This document shows, one piece after another, positions 22,556-35,100 of a stretch of DNA of 64,000 nt. A program made the position numbers and the translations under genes. The notes below the pieces were generated by a model, which saw nothing but the letters and a program-made list of their open reading frames with translations, had not been told where the DNA came from and ran no database searches. The DNA is from Parasponia andersonii (lineage: Eukaryota; Streptophyta; Magnoliopsida; Rosales; Cannabaceae). The stretch spans positions 464,293-528,292 of the forward strand of contig JXTB01000207.1 of the NCBI GenBank assembly GCA_002914805.1, given 5' to 3'. How positions within the stretch are numbered: the stretch's first letter is position 1; every line of letters begins with the position of its first letter.

Positions 22556-23540
22556 ATTTTGCAAGTAAATTCTAGTAACTATTTATGGATGTAAATACTA
22601 GTTATTAGTTATCGTTCAGTATTGTAATTAGTAACTTATATGCAATTATGTAATTGATAACCAATAACAGATTAGTAACTGATAACTAGTAAATAATAAC
22701 TGGTCACTAATCTTTATAACTAGCTATCAATTTAGAAACTAGTAATTAAATTGGATATTGTAACCGGTAACTAATTCATTATTATTATACAATTTAGTCA
22801 TGACGTGGTTTTAACATGGTAATCAATGTAGTAACTAGTCTCTAATCTTGTATTTGCTATCAGTTTGGAAACTAGTAATAAGAATGAAAATTGGTAACTA
22901 ATAACTAGTCTTACAAGTAGCTAGTAGCCATCAGTTTGAAAATCAGTAGTTATCAGTCTGGAAACTAGTAATCAAATTAGACACTAGTAACCAATCTGGC
23001 AATTAGTATCAACTAATAAAATTGGTGACTAGTAACCAGATTAGTTATTGGTAACAAGAGTAACTAGTAACCAAATTGGTAAATGGTAACTATGTTTGTT
23101 AGTAGTCTTGATCGGTAACCAATAACTAGAGAAATCAGTAACCAATCTAATTTCTAATTACTGGTAATTTTACCTATCTGGTTACCGATTTAGTGATTAT
23201 TCTTTAATAATTGTGGTTACTAATATGATAATGAATGTGGTAATTGATATGGTAACCAATAACAAGAGAAATCAGTAACCAATCTAGTTACTAATTATCG
23301 GTAATTACCCGTCTAGTTACCAATTTAGTGATTATTCTTTTATAATTATGGTTACTAATATGGTAGCAAATATGGTAACCGATAACTACTCCTCTAATTA
23401 ATCGTCAAATTAGAAACTAGTAACTAGATTAATAATTGATAACTAATAACTAGTATTGTACATAGTAGCTTGTTTGAAAACCAGTAACCAATTACTAGTA
23501 TTATAAGTGGGCTAGTTTGGGAACCAAAAGCAAAAGTAAT
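22556..23540. repeat. GTAACC/ACTAGT-rich degenerate array
   Basis: About 1 kb is built from variants of GTAACTAGTAACCAAT, GGTAACTAATAACTAG and TAGTAACCAGATT with no fixed period. One longer unit is nearly duplicated: AATCAGTAACCAATCTA near 23133 recurs near 23269, both followed by TAATTATTGGTAATTA-type words and GTGATTATTCTTT. A short stretch of the same words occurs in the centre of a foldback element at 48600-48915. Confidence 0.8.
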
Positions 23541-24340
23541 TCCAATAAATTACCAAATACTCGTTTCCTAAGATAGTTGTTTATTAAGTACTTCTTGTCT
23601 AAGATAGTTGGTTACATATGGTAACTTAAGAAAGTTACATTTGCTAATTTAATGGATTCTCATGTTTTCTATAATAATAAGAAATAGAAAAAAAAAAATC
23701 TTACTTTAAAATCAAAATTATATAAAAAAAGTTAAACAATAACAAAAAAGATTAAAAAAAACATCTTTTTTGTTATTGTTTAACTCATTCCCTAAAAATT
23801 AAATAAAAAAACAAAGTAATGCCTCATGTTATTTTTGTTCTTTTTTCCATTAAAGAGGTTAATGCCTCATTTGAAAAAAATTAGAGAAAAAAATAATTAA
23901 AAGGAATAAAAAAAAGAAAAAAAAAGAGGGAAAAAAAAGGAAAAGAAACAAAAGGCAAAATTGAAAGGAAATAAAAAAAAAAGGTAAAAAGGAATAGAAA
24001 AAGGGGAAAAAAGACAAAAAGTAAAATGGCAAATAATAAATATACCAAAAAAGGGGGGAAAATTAAGGGTTGAAGGTTTGAAACTTAGACCGTGAGGGAG
24101 GAGTCAGCAAGTGAGGCTAAACCACGAGGCTAGTTTGGCTTTAGCCTTTGCATCAGGACCATCACCATTTTTATTACATAGCGTGTCATTCCATTTTTTT
24201 TTCTCACAATGCTTTTCAATAATGACAACCGTGTGCGATATTAAAAGTGAATTATTTAAGTTCACCGTATCTTTGTAATTTCTTTTTATTTCTTCCGTAA
24301 AACACATAGAAACCCTTTGTTTTGTTTTCCTTTTTCAATA
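23541..24340. other. Intergenic, A-rich, no gene seen
   Basis: Long A-rich runs with scattered G (23690-24060) and no coding resemblance. A short minus-strand open frame (24104-24307) shows no family match. Confidence 0.5.
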
Positions 24341-24350
24341 TTTATGATAA

Positions 24351-24794
24351 GGGTTATTATCATTAAAAAAAAAAAAGCTTGAGTTTTTAAATTTCAGCAA
24401 AAAGAAAAACCCCGAGTTTTCGATTATATCAAAAAAAAAAAACCTTGTCTTTGTTTAATTTTGGCAAAAAAATCTTTGAGCTAAAACTATGTCATTCTAT
24501 ATTGAAAATGTTGATTTTTTAGTTAAAATAAATTTTAAAAAATAGTTAACGATTATAAGCACTTAAAAAATAAAGTTGTTTCTTAATCATATTATATATT
24601 TATTGATTTAATATGTGTTTTGGATTCAATTTGATTGGATTTCAAAATCTCAAAGTGTTATTTGATATAATCAGAAATCCAAAGATTTTATTGCTAGAAT
24701 TAAAAAAATTCAAAATTTTATTTGATATAACGAAAAATTTAAGGTATTTTTTTCACTAAAATAAAAAAACTAAGATTTTTTTTTATAATAACCC
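24351..24794. mobile_element. Mutator-like MITE with 10 bp target duplication
   Basis: The ends GGGTTATTATC and ATAATAACCC are inverted repeats. The flanks TTTATGATAA (24341-24350) and TTTGTGATAA (24795-24804) match at 9 of 10 bases, a length that fits Mutator-like elements. No coding sequence is present. Confidence 0.75.
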
Positions 24795-24810
24795 TTTGTG
24801 ATAATGTGTA

Positions 24811-25141
24811 TATATATGGGATAGTAAGGATTTTTTTTTCCTATCGATAAAGATTTTAATTTTGACTATTAAATTTCAATTTAACGATTATAAAAATAAA
24901 TATTATCATTTAATTCACACTGAAATTTGTTCCAATACATTTAATTATAAATATTAGATTGAAATTTCAATTTTGACTATTAAATTTCAATTTAACGATT
25001 ATAAAAATAACTATTATCATTTAATTCACATTGAAATTTGTTCCAATACATTTAATTATAAATATTAGATTGAAATCTAAATGTGAAAATTGATTTCACT
25101 ATCGATAGAGAATAAAAAAATCCGTACTCGTTTCCATATAT
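24811..25141. mobile_element. MITE with roughly 40 bp inverted ends and an internal tandem duplication
   Basis: The left end (TATATATGGGATAG, then AAGGATTTTTTT and CCTATCGATA) is mirrored by the right end (TATCGATAGAG, AAAAAAATCCGTAC, CCATATATA). Inside, a 111 bp unit starting AATTTTGACTATTAAATTTC at 24858 is repeated at 24969 with only a few differences. The element begins a few bases after the target duplication of the preceding MITE. Confidence 0.7.
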
Positions 25142-25205
25142 ACTAGTTAATAAAGAACGTGCCAATTGGTTGGTTCTCTTTATCAAAATGTTTTGTACTC
25201 TTTAC

Positions 25206-25685
25206 CAATGACGGAGCCAGCTTGGGCCCAAGAGGGCATATGCCCCCCCTTCAACTTTTTAAAATTTTAATTTTTACCCTAATATCTATAATAATATTCA
25301 ATTATATCCTTTATTTGTCTTCCTAAATTTTAATAATGTAAAATTTATTCACATATTTCATTAAAAGATTCAATAATGCACCTCATTTGCCCCATTGAAT
25401 TTTATGATTTTTAAAGTTTACTTCTATTATTATTAAATAATTAATTTTTTTCACACTTTGATAAATAATTTTTCTTTGGACCTCAGTTTAAAATATCTTT
25501 TAAATCATGTCCATATTGACTATGTGTATTTCAAAATGACCATTTTTAGATTGCCGGTCCTAAATTATATTACTCAATTATAAATTAATTTGAAGAAAAA
25601 AAATATAAAGAGCAAAAGAAAGGGGGCACAAAAAATAACATTTAACATCAGATTTTGCCTCCCATGAAAAACTTTTCTGGCTCTG
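25206..25685. mobile_element. hAT-type MITE with 8 bp target duplication
   Basis: Left end CAATGACGGAGCCAG and right end CTGGCTCTG are short inverted repeats of the widespread plant hAT type (GGCGGAGCCAG). The flanks CTCTTTAC (25198-25205) and CTCTTTAT (25686-25693) match at 7 of 8 bases. No transposase is encoded. Confidence 0.75.
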
Positions 25686-26045
25686 CTCTTTATTAAAACT
25701 TTGTATTTAGCATTTAGAGGAAATATCTACTTATGTTGAAAAATGGATAATGATGTCTAGGTGTCATTCAACCTATACACATTCATGTATACTGATATTT
25801 TTCCTTTCTTAATTCTGGAGGCTGAATTTATAATATAAATCCATTAATAAAACTTTAACAATTAGACTGAAATATGATGTTTACTAATACATAGTAAAAT
25901 AAAAAAGAATTATAATACGAAAACACCGTGAAAAAGAGTGAATGAATCGAAGATTATAAAAATACTTCCCAAATTTACTTGTTATATGAGGGAAATATTA
26001 TTATTTCCCAAGGAAATACTTTTATTTGTAAAATATGAGGGACAT

Positions 26046-26329
26046 AATCCAATTAGGCATGAGCAATGGGAGGTTATGCAACGTGAAGCATAGAGTACAA
26101 TGCAAAGAAGCAGCTATTAGGGCTTCAATGGCTTCATATTTGTTGGGACCAAAGGATTAAGAAGTTGAAGCACCACAAGAGTTGGTGAACAGTGAACACC
26201 CACGACTTTATCACCCTTTCACTTGTGAAGAACACTGGAAGCTGAGATTCTCCAAGAATTTGCGTGCCGGTGAAGACCTTGAACTCGTACGATACGAGCA
26301 CGGATTGCTTGGTTCATCCAATGAGTTTT
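26046..26329 (+). pseudogene. DAO-like dioxygenase, duplicated last exon, broken
   Basis: Homologous to 14161-14419, starting just before the intron acceptor (ATAATCCAATTAG) and continuing through the exon. The Trp codon after the acceptor has lost a base (GCATGAGC instead of GCATGGAGC), and an in-frame stop interrupts the PKD segment. The C-terminus reads EDLELVRYEHGLLGSSNEF past the normal end. No exon 1 or 2 lies upstream; the homology stops at the intron end. This is a partial duplicate and not a gene. Confidence 0.85.
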
Positions 26330-26785
26330 AGACATGTCACTTTCCACATCATATACACATGATTATGCTCTCTAAATTTGAAACTAGAGTAAGTCTCTCT
26401 TCAGTGGATTTAGCACAGAGGATTTAATTGACTTGAGCATGAATGAAGCCTTTTTTTAAGATTATTTGTACTCGTCCACTTGGTTGACAATCCAAAGCAA
26501 TATATAAAATTTCCTAGTCTACATTGTGCAGTTCTAAAATCTTACATGACATTAATATAACTACTAAATTTACAGTGGACAATTTTCATTTAGTAAGATC
26601 TTGAATTATGGGTTTCAGATGTCCACAGCTCCTGCAATTTTTTCAATGCACATTCTTCATCTAGAGTAGCTGGGTCATCGAATGCAGAGAACCAAATTAC
26701 AATACCAAGGCAAATAAAGAGTTGCCAAAACATGCCCATTTTGAATATATCAACTGGTTCGGTCCTAAGCTGCAGTTTAAAAAAT

Positions 26786-26823
<38 letters not shown>

Positions 26824-26960
26824 CAAAATGACATAGTCAACATTATTCTATTAACTAGCTCATAATCAATTAATTCCTTGTCTTATTTTGTAGACTTACC
26901 TTTACGAAAAACGAGATAGTACTTTTACAACTAGACTACATGCGATATCTTACACACTGT
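26330..26960. repeat. Duplicated 3' flank, copy B (partner 14420-14947)
   Basis: Collinear with the DAO 3' flank up to GAGATAGTACTTTTA, then across a site that in copy A holds the hAT-like element and solo LTR. A GT/GA microsatellite at 26787-26822 is specific to this copy. Confidence 0.8.
26590..26826 (-). CDS. Candidate small ORF, copy B of a duplicated pair
   Basis: The frame contains MGMFWQLFICLGIVIWFS, then EECALKKLQELW, ending THNSRSY. An upstream part encoded by the GA microsatellite is probably not real, so the internal Met at the position matching copy A is the better start. No known family is recognised. Confidence 0.25.
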
Positions 26961-27265
26961 CGATTATCGTATTACAGAAACCCATTCACTAAATGGGAGC
27001 AAAAGGAAAATATTTAAAAAAAAAAAAAAAAGAAAACAAAAGCCCTCACTCACCCTCAGAGAAGAAAAAGAAAAAGAAGAGAGAAAACTACCTTACTTTG
27101 ACACAACTGCAATGTGCAGAAAAAGAATCTCAAAACCCCGACCAAACCCTCAAAAAATCCCCACTCACAACACAAAGCCGATCACCACAAATTAGCTCAC
27201 CCTTAACTTTCCCGCCAGCCCTTGTATCAGCATGGTCTTTTATATCGACCTCTCAAATCGAGGGA
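26960..27265. repeat. Duplicated block, copy B (partner 18296-18615)
   Basis: Shares the block that follows the solo LTR in copy A, including the 55-base identical stretch (about 27158-27213). It ends roughly 85 bases before the stop codon of the AP-2 alpha gene on the other strand, so part of it may lie in that gene's 3' UTR. Confidence 0.75.
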
Positions 27266-27349
27266 TATAATGGCTGGTAAGTCCGTATAAATCAGGTATT
27301 TAAGTGTATAATGAACAAATCTCTCAGACAGATATTGCCTTCCTCTTCG

Positions 27350-30300
27350 TCACAGCAAACCAGCCAGCATAGCCCCGGGATCTGATAATGATGCTGTGGC
27401 TGCACTGGTCGGCTGTGCCACTGGAGGTGCTGGTGGGACCTGTGCAGGCGGTGCACGAGGGGCTGCAGGTATGCTAACTAATTGTTCCTTGATGAACTCC
27501 TTCAACCTGCACATCAGAAGTCAGAAAAATCTGCCCATATTGCAAAACAGTAGGTTTATCAGTAAATGAACCGGAGTGTGGTATACTATACATACTCGAA
27601 TGTCAGTGTAGGGTCTCCTGAGGCAAGCGTCATACGCAACTGAGTTCTATCGGCCGGATCTGTTTCAATTCTCACCTGAAACAGCAAAGAGGAAAAAGAC
27701 ATCAAAGACGGTAACCTTTCATGAATTCTGTTGAGTTATAAGGTTGTAAATAATTCCAGAAACTAATGACAGTTGAAGGTAGTCGAAGAGACCAAAAATT
27801 ATTGCCAAATTTTTCATAAGAAAGTATGGGCAGCAACAGAATTCAGAATCTAGCCCAACCCATATCCTGGAAGAAAGATGTGCAGAAGAATAAGCATTTT
27901 GCTTTTAATAACTTCTTTATGCTGTAAAAGTATATGTTTTAACTTTTTTATTTTGCCGCAGCTTAGAATCGGTTCATGAAGACTTTGATATCCTATACCC
28001 AAAAATACACACGAGAGAAAGAGAGCCAAATAGATGCCAAAAAACAAGTTTTGTACAACCCAGTAGCTGACAGCAAAAATAATAATTAAGCCACCATTTT
28101 ACCCACTCAACACGCTTTATTATTTGACATTAAGCCATCATGGAAGCACTGAAAACAAACATGCAACCTTACCAAGCAAAGCATGGCCTGCGTACTTTCT
28201 GAATAAAACGTGGTGCTTGCAACAATATTATTTGGATTCGGATCCTAGAAACAAAGAATGAAATGGTGAGCAACTCTATATGATTGATAGTCCTCCAAGA
28301 AGTATCAAAAAGGGAAGAGAAGTATAGACTTACAAGCCCTGGACAAACCATAAGCCGGAAACTGTTAAATAAATTGGCCATTTCTAGGAGCGATAGTGGT
28401 CTTACGCCTCTAACCTGCATAAATAACCCGGAGATATGATCATACAGCTAAATGCAGTACCTAGACAAATGATTTGAACTTGCTTAGCAAACAAAATATG
28501 TTAAAGATTGATGATTGATTAGCATTATGTCCCTTATCTCAAAGGTAAACAAAAATAAGCATGCCCCACTTCTCACGCATAGGACTAATATAGTTTCCAA
28601 AAAATAATTAGAGATACAAAATGGCAATACAATGTAAGAATATAACTGGAGGAGACTGAATAAGCATTCCTGTAAATAGAACAAATTCTCAATACATATC
28701 AATTGGTCAGCATGCATGAAACATAGCATCCATCAATCCACTTATTATGATGGAACCAGCAGAGCATTATTTCATTTAAACTGGTATAGTGGAAGTGTGG
28801 AACATAAAAAGGCAGACGCCATTATACACTTAAAACATACCACTTCTTGGAGCTTCAAAGGTGGTCCTGAAAGTGATCTCCATTGAGGAAAAAACTCTTC
28901 CGCGGTCACTGTTATAGGCTGAAGAAATTTATTCAGTACAGCTGGAAGGCGAAGCTTGACATTAACCTATAAAAGAAAAGTTATAAGATCACAAATAGCC
29001 TGGCTTCTAGGTAGGGGACTAAAGATGCAGAAATTAGGAAGTACCACTTTGTTTCCAAACTTATAGGAGAAGTCAAGAACTGCAACATCCCTGCTTGGGC
29101 AGAGATTCACAACTTCAAGCGGGCATTGAACCTATCCAGGACAAAGCGAAATAAATGAAGACAGAGTGACCTATGCATCCATCAAGAGTCAAATTATACA
29201 TTAAAAAACTTTCTTTACCTGTGCCCTCGGTGGAATAGTTTCTGGTACTAACGAGAGCTCTATCTTTAAATGGGATGGAGGCAAAATTATAGCCTGAACC
29301 GAAGCAAGTGGAGTAGTATTCTTGTTGCCCAAGAAGAGAACAAGACGGCCATGATGTAGTCGCCACTCTGCCTTTATGCCAATCTAGAATACCGAAACAA
29401 CATTTTAAAATAAAAATAAAATAAATAAATAAATAAATAGAAGCCTTGTTGAAGCCAAAGCATTAAAAAATAACTAACTTAAATTAAGATGAAGAAGAAC
29501 CTTATCCCCCAAATGTTTGCAAGATTCTTGGGATAAATACATGTGGATTATATGAATGTATTTGTAAACATAACCTGAATATACGGATCCTCATATAAAA
29601 CACCACTGTCCTTCAAGCTCAAAGCATGAAATCTTTCCGCAATATTTCCTATAGGCTGCAAAAAATGACAATAGAAATTAGCTTAAATGTCAGAGTAGCA
29701 TTCTAAATGAAAGCAGCGATCCATTCAATACAAGTATATAAAGCTACGGATGAATTAAGTCTAACCAATCTTTTTGCATCGATGTGGAGAGACATTAAGC
29801 ACAATATAAACTATATGCTAAGTCTGAGCATACATCATGTAACATAGATATAGGAAACAGTGGGATGCTATTGAGAAAATGAGATGAATTTCCCACTGGG
29901 CTACAGTATGTACAACACTTGCAAAGAGAGAGACCAAGAGAGATACAAAACATATATGCTAAATCTGTAAAGCAACTAAAAAAAATCACAGAAGTCAAAA
30001 AATAGCTCAGCAACACAATTAAAACACTAGTCCTATGACTATTAACACCATTATTCATTGCATAGAATACGTCCACCACATCTTTGAAAGCAAAAAAGTG
30101 TATGTTACTGGTTAAATACAATAACCATATACCTCTACAGAATTCTGCGGTTCACCAACAGGCACTATGGCAGCGGCTTCCACTGCATTTTCACCTTCCA
30201 ACCCAGACACTACATTTTGCTCAGGTTGGACAGGATCCGATGGAGGGCCTTCAATAGCCAGAGGACCCAAGAGATCACCAAGGAGATCGGCTGAAGGTGC

Positions 30301-31986
30301 TTCACGATCAACTTTACTCAAGACCCCATTTGTCTGGAATAATCCTTCATCAGCTGAACTGGCATCCTGTCATGAACTCAATCCATAAGTTATAATTTTA
30401 TTATGAATAGTATTTTGTATTATATTCTGAATTTTAAAGACACAATGTGTTTACAGCACTTCATTTCAAATTCTATAAGCGAGAGAATGAAGCTGAAACT
30501 ATGCATACGAAACATACAACCATAAAACTTGGAGAAAAATAATAAAATAAAAGGGACAAGGAAAAAACTTACCACATTATTGCTGACACTGGGCACTTTT
30601 ACAAGAGTAAGCTGGCCGCTGAATGGAGTCCCATTAGCAGGACGCTGGTCAGTTACAACTAAAGCATTTGACACTTGCTGCTGGGCTCGCACCTTGAGAG
30701 CACTTTGTTCAGCGGTATCAACTTCAGTATCTTCAGCCTTCTTTATCAAAGATGACTAAATTTGGAAAAAGAAAACACATTTAGTCAAAATATCTCTGAG
30801 AAAACCTTAACAAATACATACATTGAATTGTAAGACACTAAAAGAGCCACAATCAGTTTCTGAACAAATACCAAAAGCAAATTTTGAAAAAAAATACCTG
30901 TCGCTCAGGGAACTTGGGCATTTCAGCCAATATATCCATGAGAGCTGCACCTTTCCGACTTAAGGCAAAATACTCAGCAGCTCTTTGTTGTATTTCAACA
31001 TCAATGCAGCTCTCGTATCTAAGAGAAATCAAAGGGTGTCAAACAAAGCCCCCTTTACCTAATCCAGAAAAGAAAAAGAAATTCAAAGGTAAATCTTACT
31101 TGCTGAATATTGCCCAAATCTGATTCTGTAGTTCCGGATCTGGGGGTTGAGTATGCATCAAGATCTTAGCATATGTTGAGAGAAGAATCGATATTGTAGA
31201 AGTTCTGCAAATAAATTATGTCCCATAAGATACTCTAGAAAAAAGACTTTGATAACTAAAAAGACAAAGGGAAAAAGACTAAGCATCCTTACGATACAGT
31301 AGGAAGCTTCTCATGTATAATGCTAAACAATTCCTTTGGACTACACCCAGGCCGTCTGGACAAAAGGTGGCCAAACTCTCCAAGGAGGTATGCACTTACC
31401 TATTACATGTATATCAATGCCTCGTTAAACTTGAAGAAAAAATATAAGTTAAATTATGTTCTCTAGAAAATCATGATAATTACATACGAGCAAATACTTC
31501 AAGATTGTTAATCACTGATGAGAATGAATTAATATATTCCCTGTAGTTTTGTGTGCAAGCATGCATGTAATGGTAAACATTCCACTATTTAGACAACAGT
31601 GTAAACCTCTACCCCTCTCAGTACAGCCTGTGCAAAACAGTCATTGCTCCTATACTAGAGCATTACATAAGCCAAGAATTATAACCATAAGCATCTCTTT
31701 TAGAAGATATTCGATAGCAATGAAACAACTCCAGATAATATGTTCTAAAAACTGGTTTCTTCGTACTAAATATACACTCAATTGATGGTAATTAAATATA
31801 ATGAGTAATAAAGTAAGTGTTCTTGACAATAATAGCATATAGCAGATGTGCTGAACATAATGGAGACAAATACATTAAAGATACACTTTAATTAGTCTTT
31901 AAGATCTGTGTTCCCCACAATAGATTGATAGGAAACCAAATTTAAAAGAAAGAATCTGGTACATATACTCCAACTACGGACATATG

Positions 31987-32017
<31 letters not shown>

Positions 32018-32095
32018 TAAATTTTTTTTTTAATATACCCTAATATTTAATTAATTTTGTTCTTAATATACCATATACAGAAACATAAAAGTTTG

Positions 32096-32128
<33 letters not shown>

Positions 32129-35100
32129 CAACACACATATTGAACATCCTCAAAAATTTTGTTCTTAATATACCATATACAGAAACATAAAAGTTTGCAC
32201 CCTCTCTCTCTCTCAGAGGATACAAATACTCCAACTATGGACAAAGGACTATTGAATGTCCTCATTAATTTTGTTCTTAATACTCTCTGTCTCACACACA
32301 CACACACCTAAATGCATAATGTGAATATTTTCTTCTGAATTGATCAAGGTAAATGACAACAGCATATACAAACCTTAACCATTGTCTCATGTATTGCTGG
32401 CTTGTCAAGATACTCCCTGGCTTTTACTGCAGCATATGACTGATCAAACGAACTGAGTCAATAACGCAGAGATTAACACATATTTTATCAAATGCGGGAA
32501 AGGACTAAACACCTGTAGGTCTTCATTGTTTGTAACAAATTGCACAACCCGAAACCAGATATCATCACTCACAAAATCTCCAGCCTTGTCAATCAATTGA
32601 AGAATCACATCAACGTACCTGTGTAATATATAAATGGAACAAAGTCAAAATACAAAATCTTGAGAATATATGTCAAAGCTTTCCATATTGACAACAAGTT
32701 TTGCAAGGAAATCATGCTCACCATGAAAGATCAGGGGCAAACTTTTCCGCAAGAATGGCAGCTTTAAGAGACAATTCCTCACGCATTGCAAATTCTGCAG
32801 TACTAAGATACTACATACAGATGCAAGTCATTGGGATATTATCTTAGTACACACTACCATCGAATGCAAACACAAAAAGACAATCATAATGAGCCTGTCT
32901 ACCGAAAAGCTATAAATAATATCAGTCTAACAACAGTGTACCTGCAATAATTCTTCCACTATGTCCTTTGCATTTGACACATCACACATACCATAAAGCA
33001 AGTCCAAGGCTCGCCTACGAATACTGAGGATAGAACTTGATATCAGTATTTAATTGGCATATAAACATGTTTCTTACATGCATGTGAGCAAAAAAAATAG
33101 AAGTCGCTAGGAACTGCAATGTCCTTAAGCTGACAAATTTGCCTTTTCAAGTAAGAAGACAGACAATATACTCTTTCTTAGCTAACTTTCATGAATAGAT
33201 TGTTTTATGCATTTATGCACATTTAAGTTACTTTACAATAACGTATATCGCTAATATGATGCTCAAGATTCTTTCTTTCCATTATAAAGTAAAAACTAGT
33301 ACAAATCACATAATAATTGCTGCTGCATGTTACATGCCCATCTAAATTTATTTTATCAAAATAACAAGATGAATAGAAAAGGAAATGAAAAAAATTATTT
33401 TAAAATTAATTTTTTTAAAAAAAAAAACACACACACACATATTTCTACAGTGACCTGAGGTACCCAGTAAATTAATTTGTGTCAAACATTAACTAACCAC
33501 AGCAGTAGTCATTGCCACTTGGATTAATAATCTCTGATCACTCGAACTGTCAGAACTCAGAACAGTTGCACAACATATAGTACCAAGGGCATACACCTAA
33601 GATATAGGGATATTTTCAATTACTAAAGGTTGGTACTAACTTAATATAACAGAGGACCATTTAGGCCATGTTTGGTAGGAGGGCAAGTTTCCTCAAATTC
33701 TTTGACATAGCATTAGCACCTAAAAGAGAGAAATGACTTTTGGTATAACAAGGACGATGATAGTTTTTTTCCCTTTCCTTTCATGTAAGGAGGAAAAGAG
33801 GAGGATTATATATAATTTTTGACTGACAGCAATTCCCATGGTTTTGGAATTCCGAGAGTACAATTCGGATTCTCACTCCTTTTTTTATTTGGCTCTCTAG
33901 CCCAAACCGTCCAATATTGGACAGACTGCTTGTGGTGGGACCACAAGGATTTTCAATCCCAACATCGTCCACTCCCTTAGATTTACTGCCCCACCAAAGT
34001 ATACATCATATTTCACTCTTTAGAATCTAGAGGATCTTCAACCCATCCTAGCAAACAGACTTAAGGAAAAATATCAAATAAATTGGTAATATTAATGGAG
34101 CAGGTCAATGAAATAACCTGATGTCAGGATCCTTCAATGAGGTGATAATCTGAGCCTGATGTCTTTTAATAATTTCTTGCACATCCGTCACCATCAGCAT
34201 ACGTGTCATATTCTCCTACATGAGATCATTGAGAATCAAATCATTAAGCCACCAAGCAACACAGTAGCAGCCACTTGTATGTTCAAAGTCTTGATGTTAT
34301 AACTTTCTGGTCCCATACATCAAATATGAGACTGCCTAGACAACAAAAAGTAAGGAAACGAAAAAGAATAAAAACCACAGCATTTCAAACAACTTACCAA
34401 CCCAAGATATCGAATATTTGGTTCTCGCACAGCTATAAACTTTCCAAGAAGAGCAACACACTGAGACATCATCTCTTTTTCAGCATCTAGATGCATAACC
34501 TGAAATAAGAGAATAACCACAAAAGATGAGGCACCTGCTAGCCATACTGAATTTGCAAAAAAGACATAAAAAAACAAATGAAACGAACACTTGGAGGCTT
34601 CCCTGCATGCCTATTTAACAAAAGTGATAACTTGTAGACAGAAGCTCTGCTTGTTTGTAAACTTGAGTTCTTTCTATTAAGAAACGCTTTTTCCCGCATG
34701 GAAAATGCATGTGATCAAGAGAGACAAAGAACACAACTTTACAGAGGACAATACATATAACATTATTTGGTTAAGACTACAAGAAAGCACCATTCACGTG
34801 TTTATGCATGTGTCTACACAAATATTATACGTCATCACATCTATCTGAAGTACATGCACACGTGTCGTACACATAGGTACATCAGTATGTATGTTTCTAC
34901 GTAAAAGTTAAATGTTTGAAGTCCATGCATGCATGTATTAATGTATACATAGATACGTTGGTGCATTATAAAGAAGATAATGCATCTTCACTTAACTTCA
35001 CGTAAAACTCTCATAACAGTTCAATTTCAAGAGAAAACGATGTAAAATATTTGGAGTTTAAGTTTCAGCATAATTTGGGAAGATCCGAGCTCAGTGCATG

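Noticed and set aside
26993-27280. 95-residue Lys/Ser-rich plus-strand frame
   Set aside because: It crosses an A-rich run in duplicated non-coding DNA and is not kept in copy A.
30167-30388. Plus-strand open frame inside the AP-2 alpha hinge exon
   Set aside because: It is the shadow of a real minus-strand exon (30133-30366).
32040-32307. Minus-strand frames with CLE- or signal-like look
   Set aside because: They are produced by the intronic minisatellite and CT runs.
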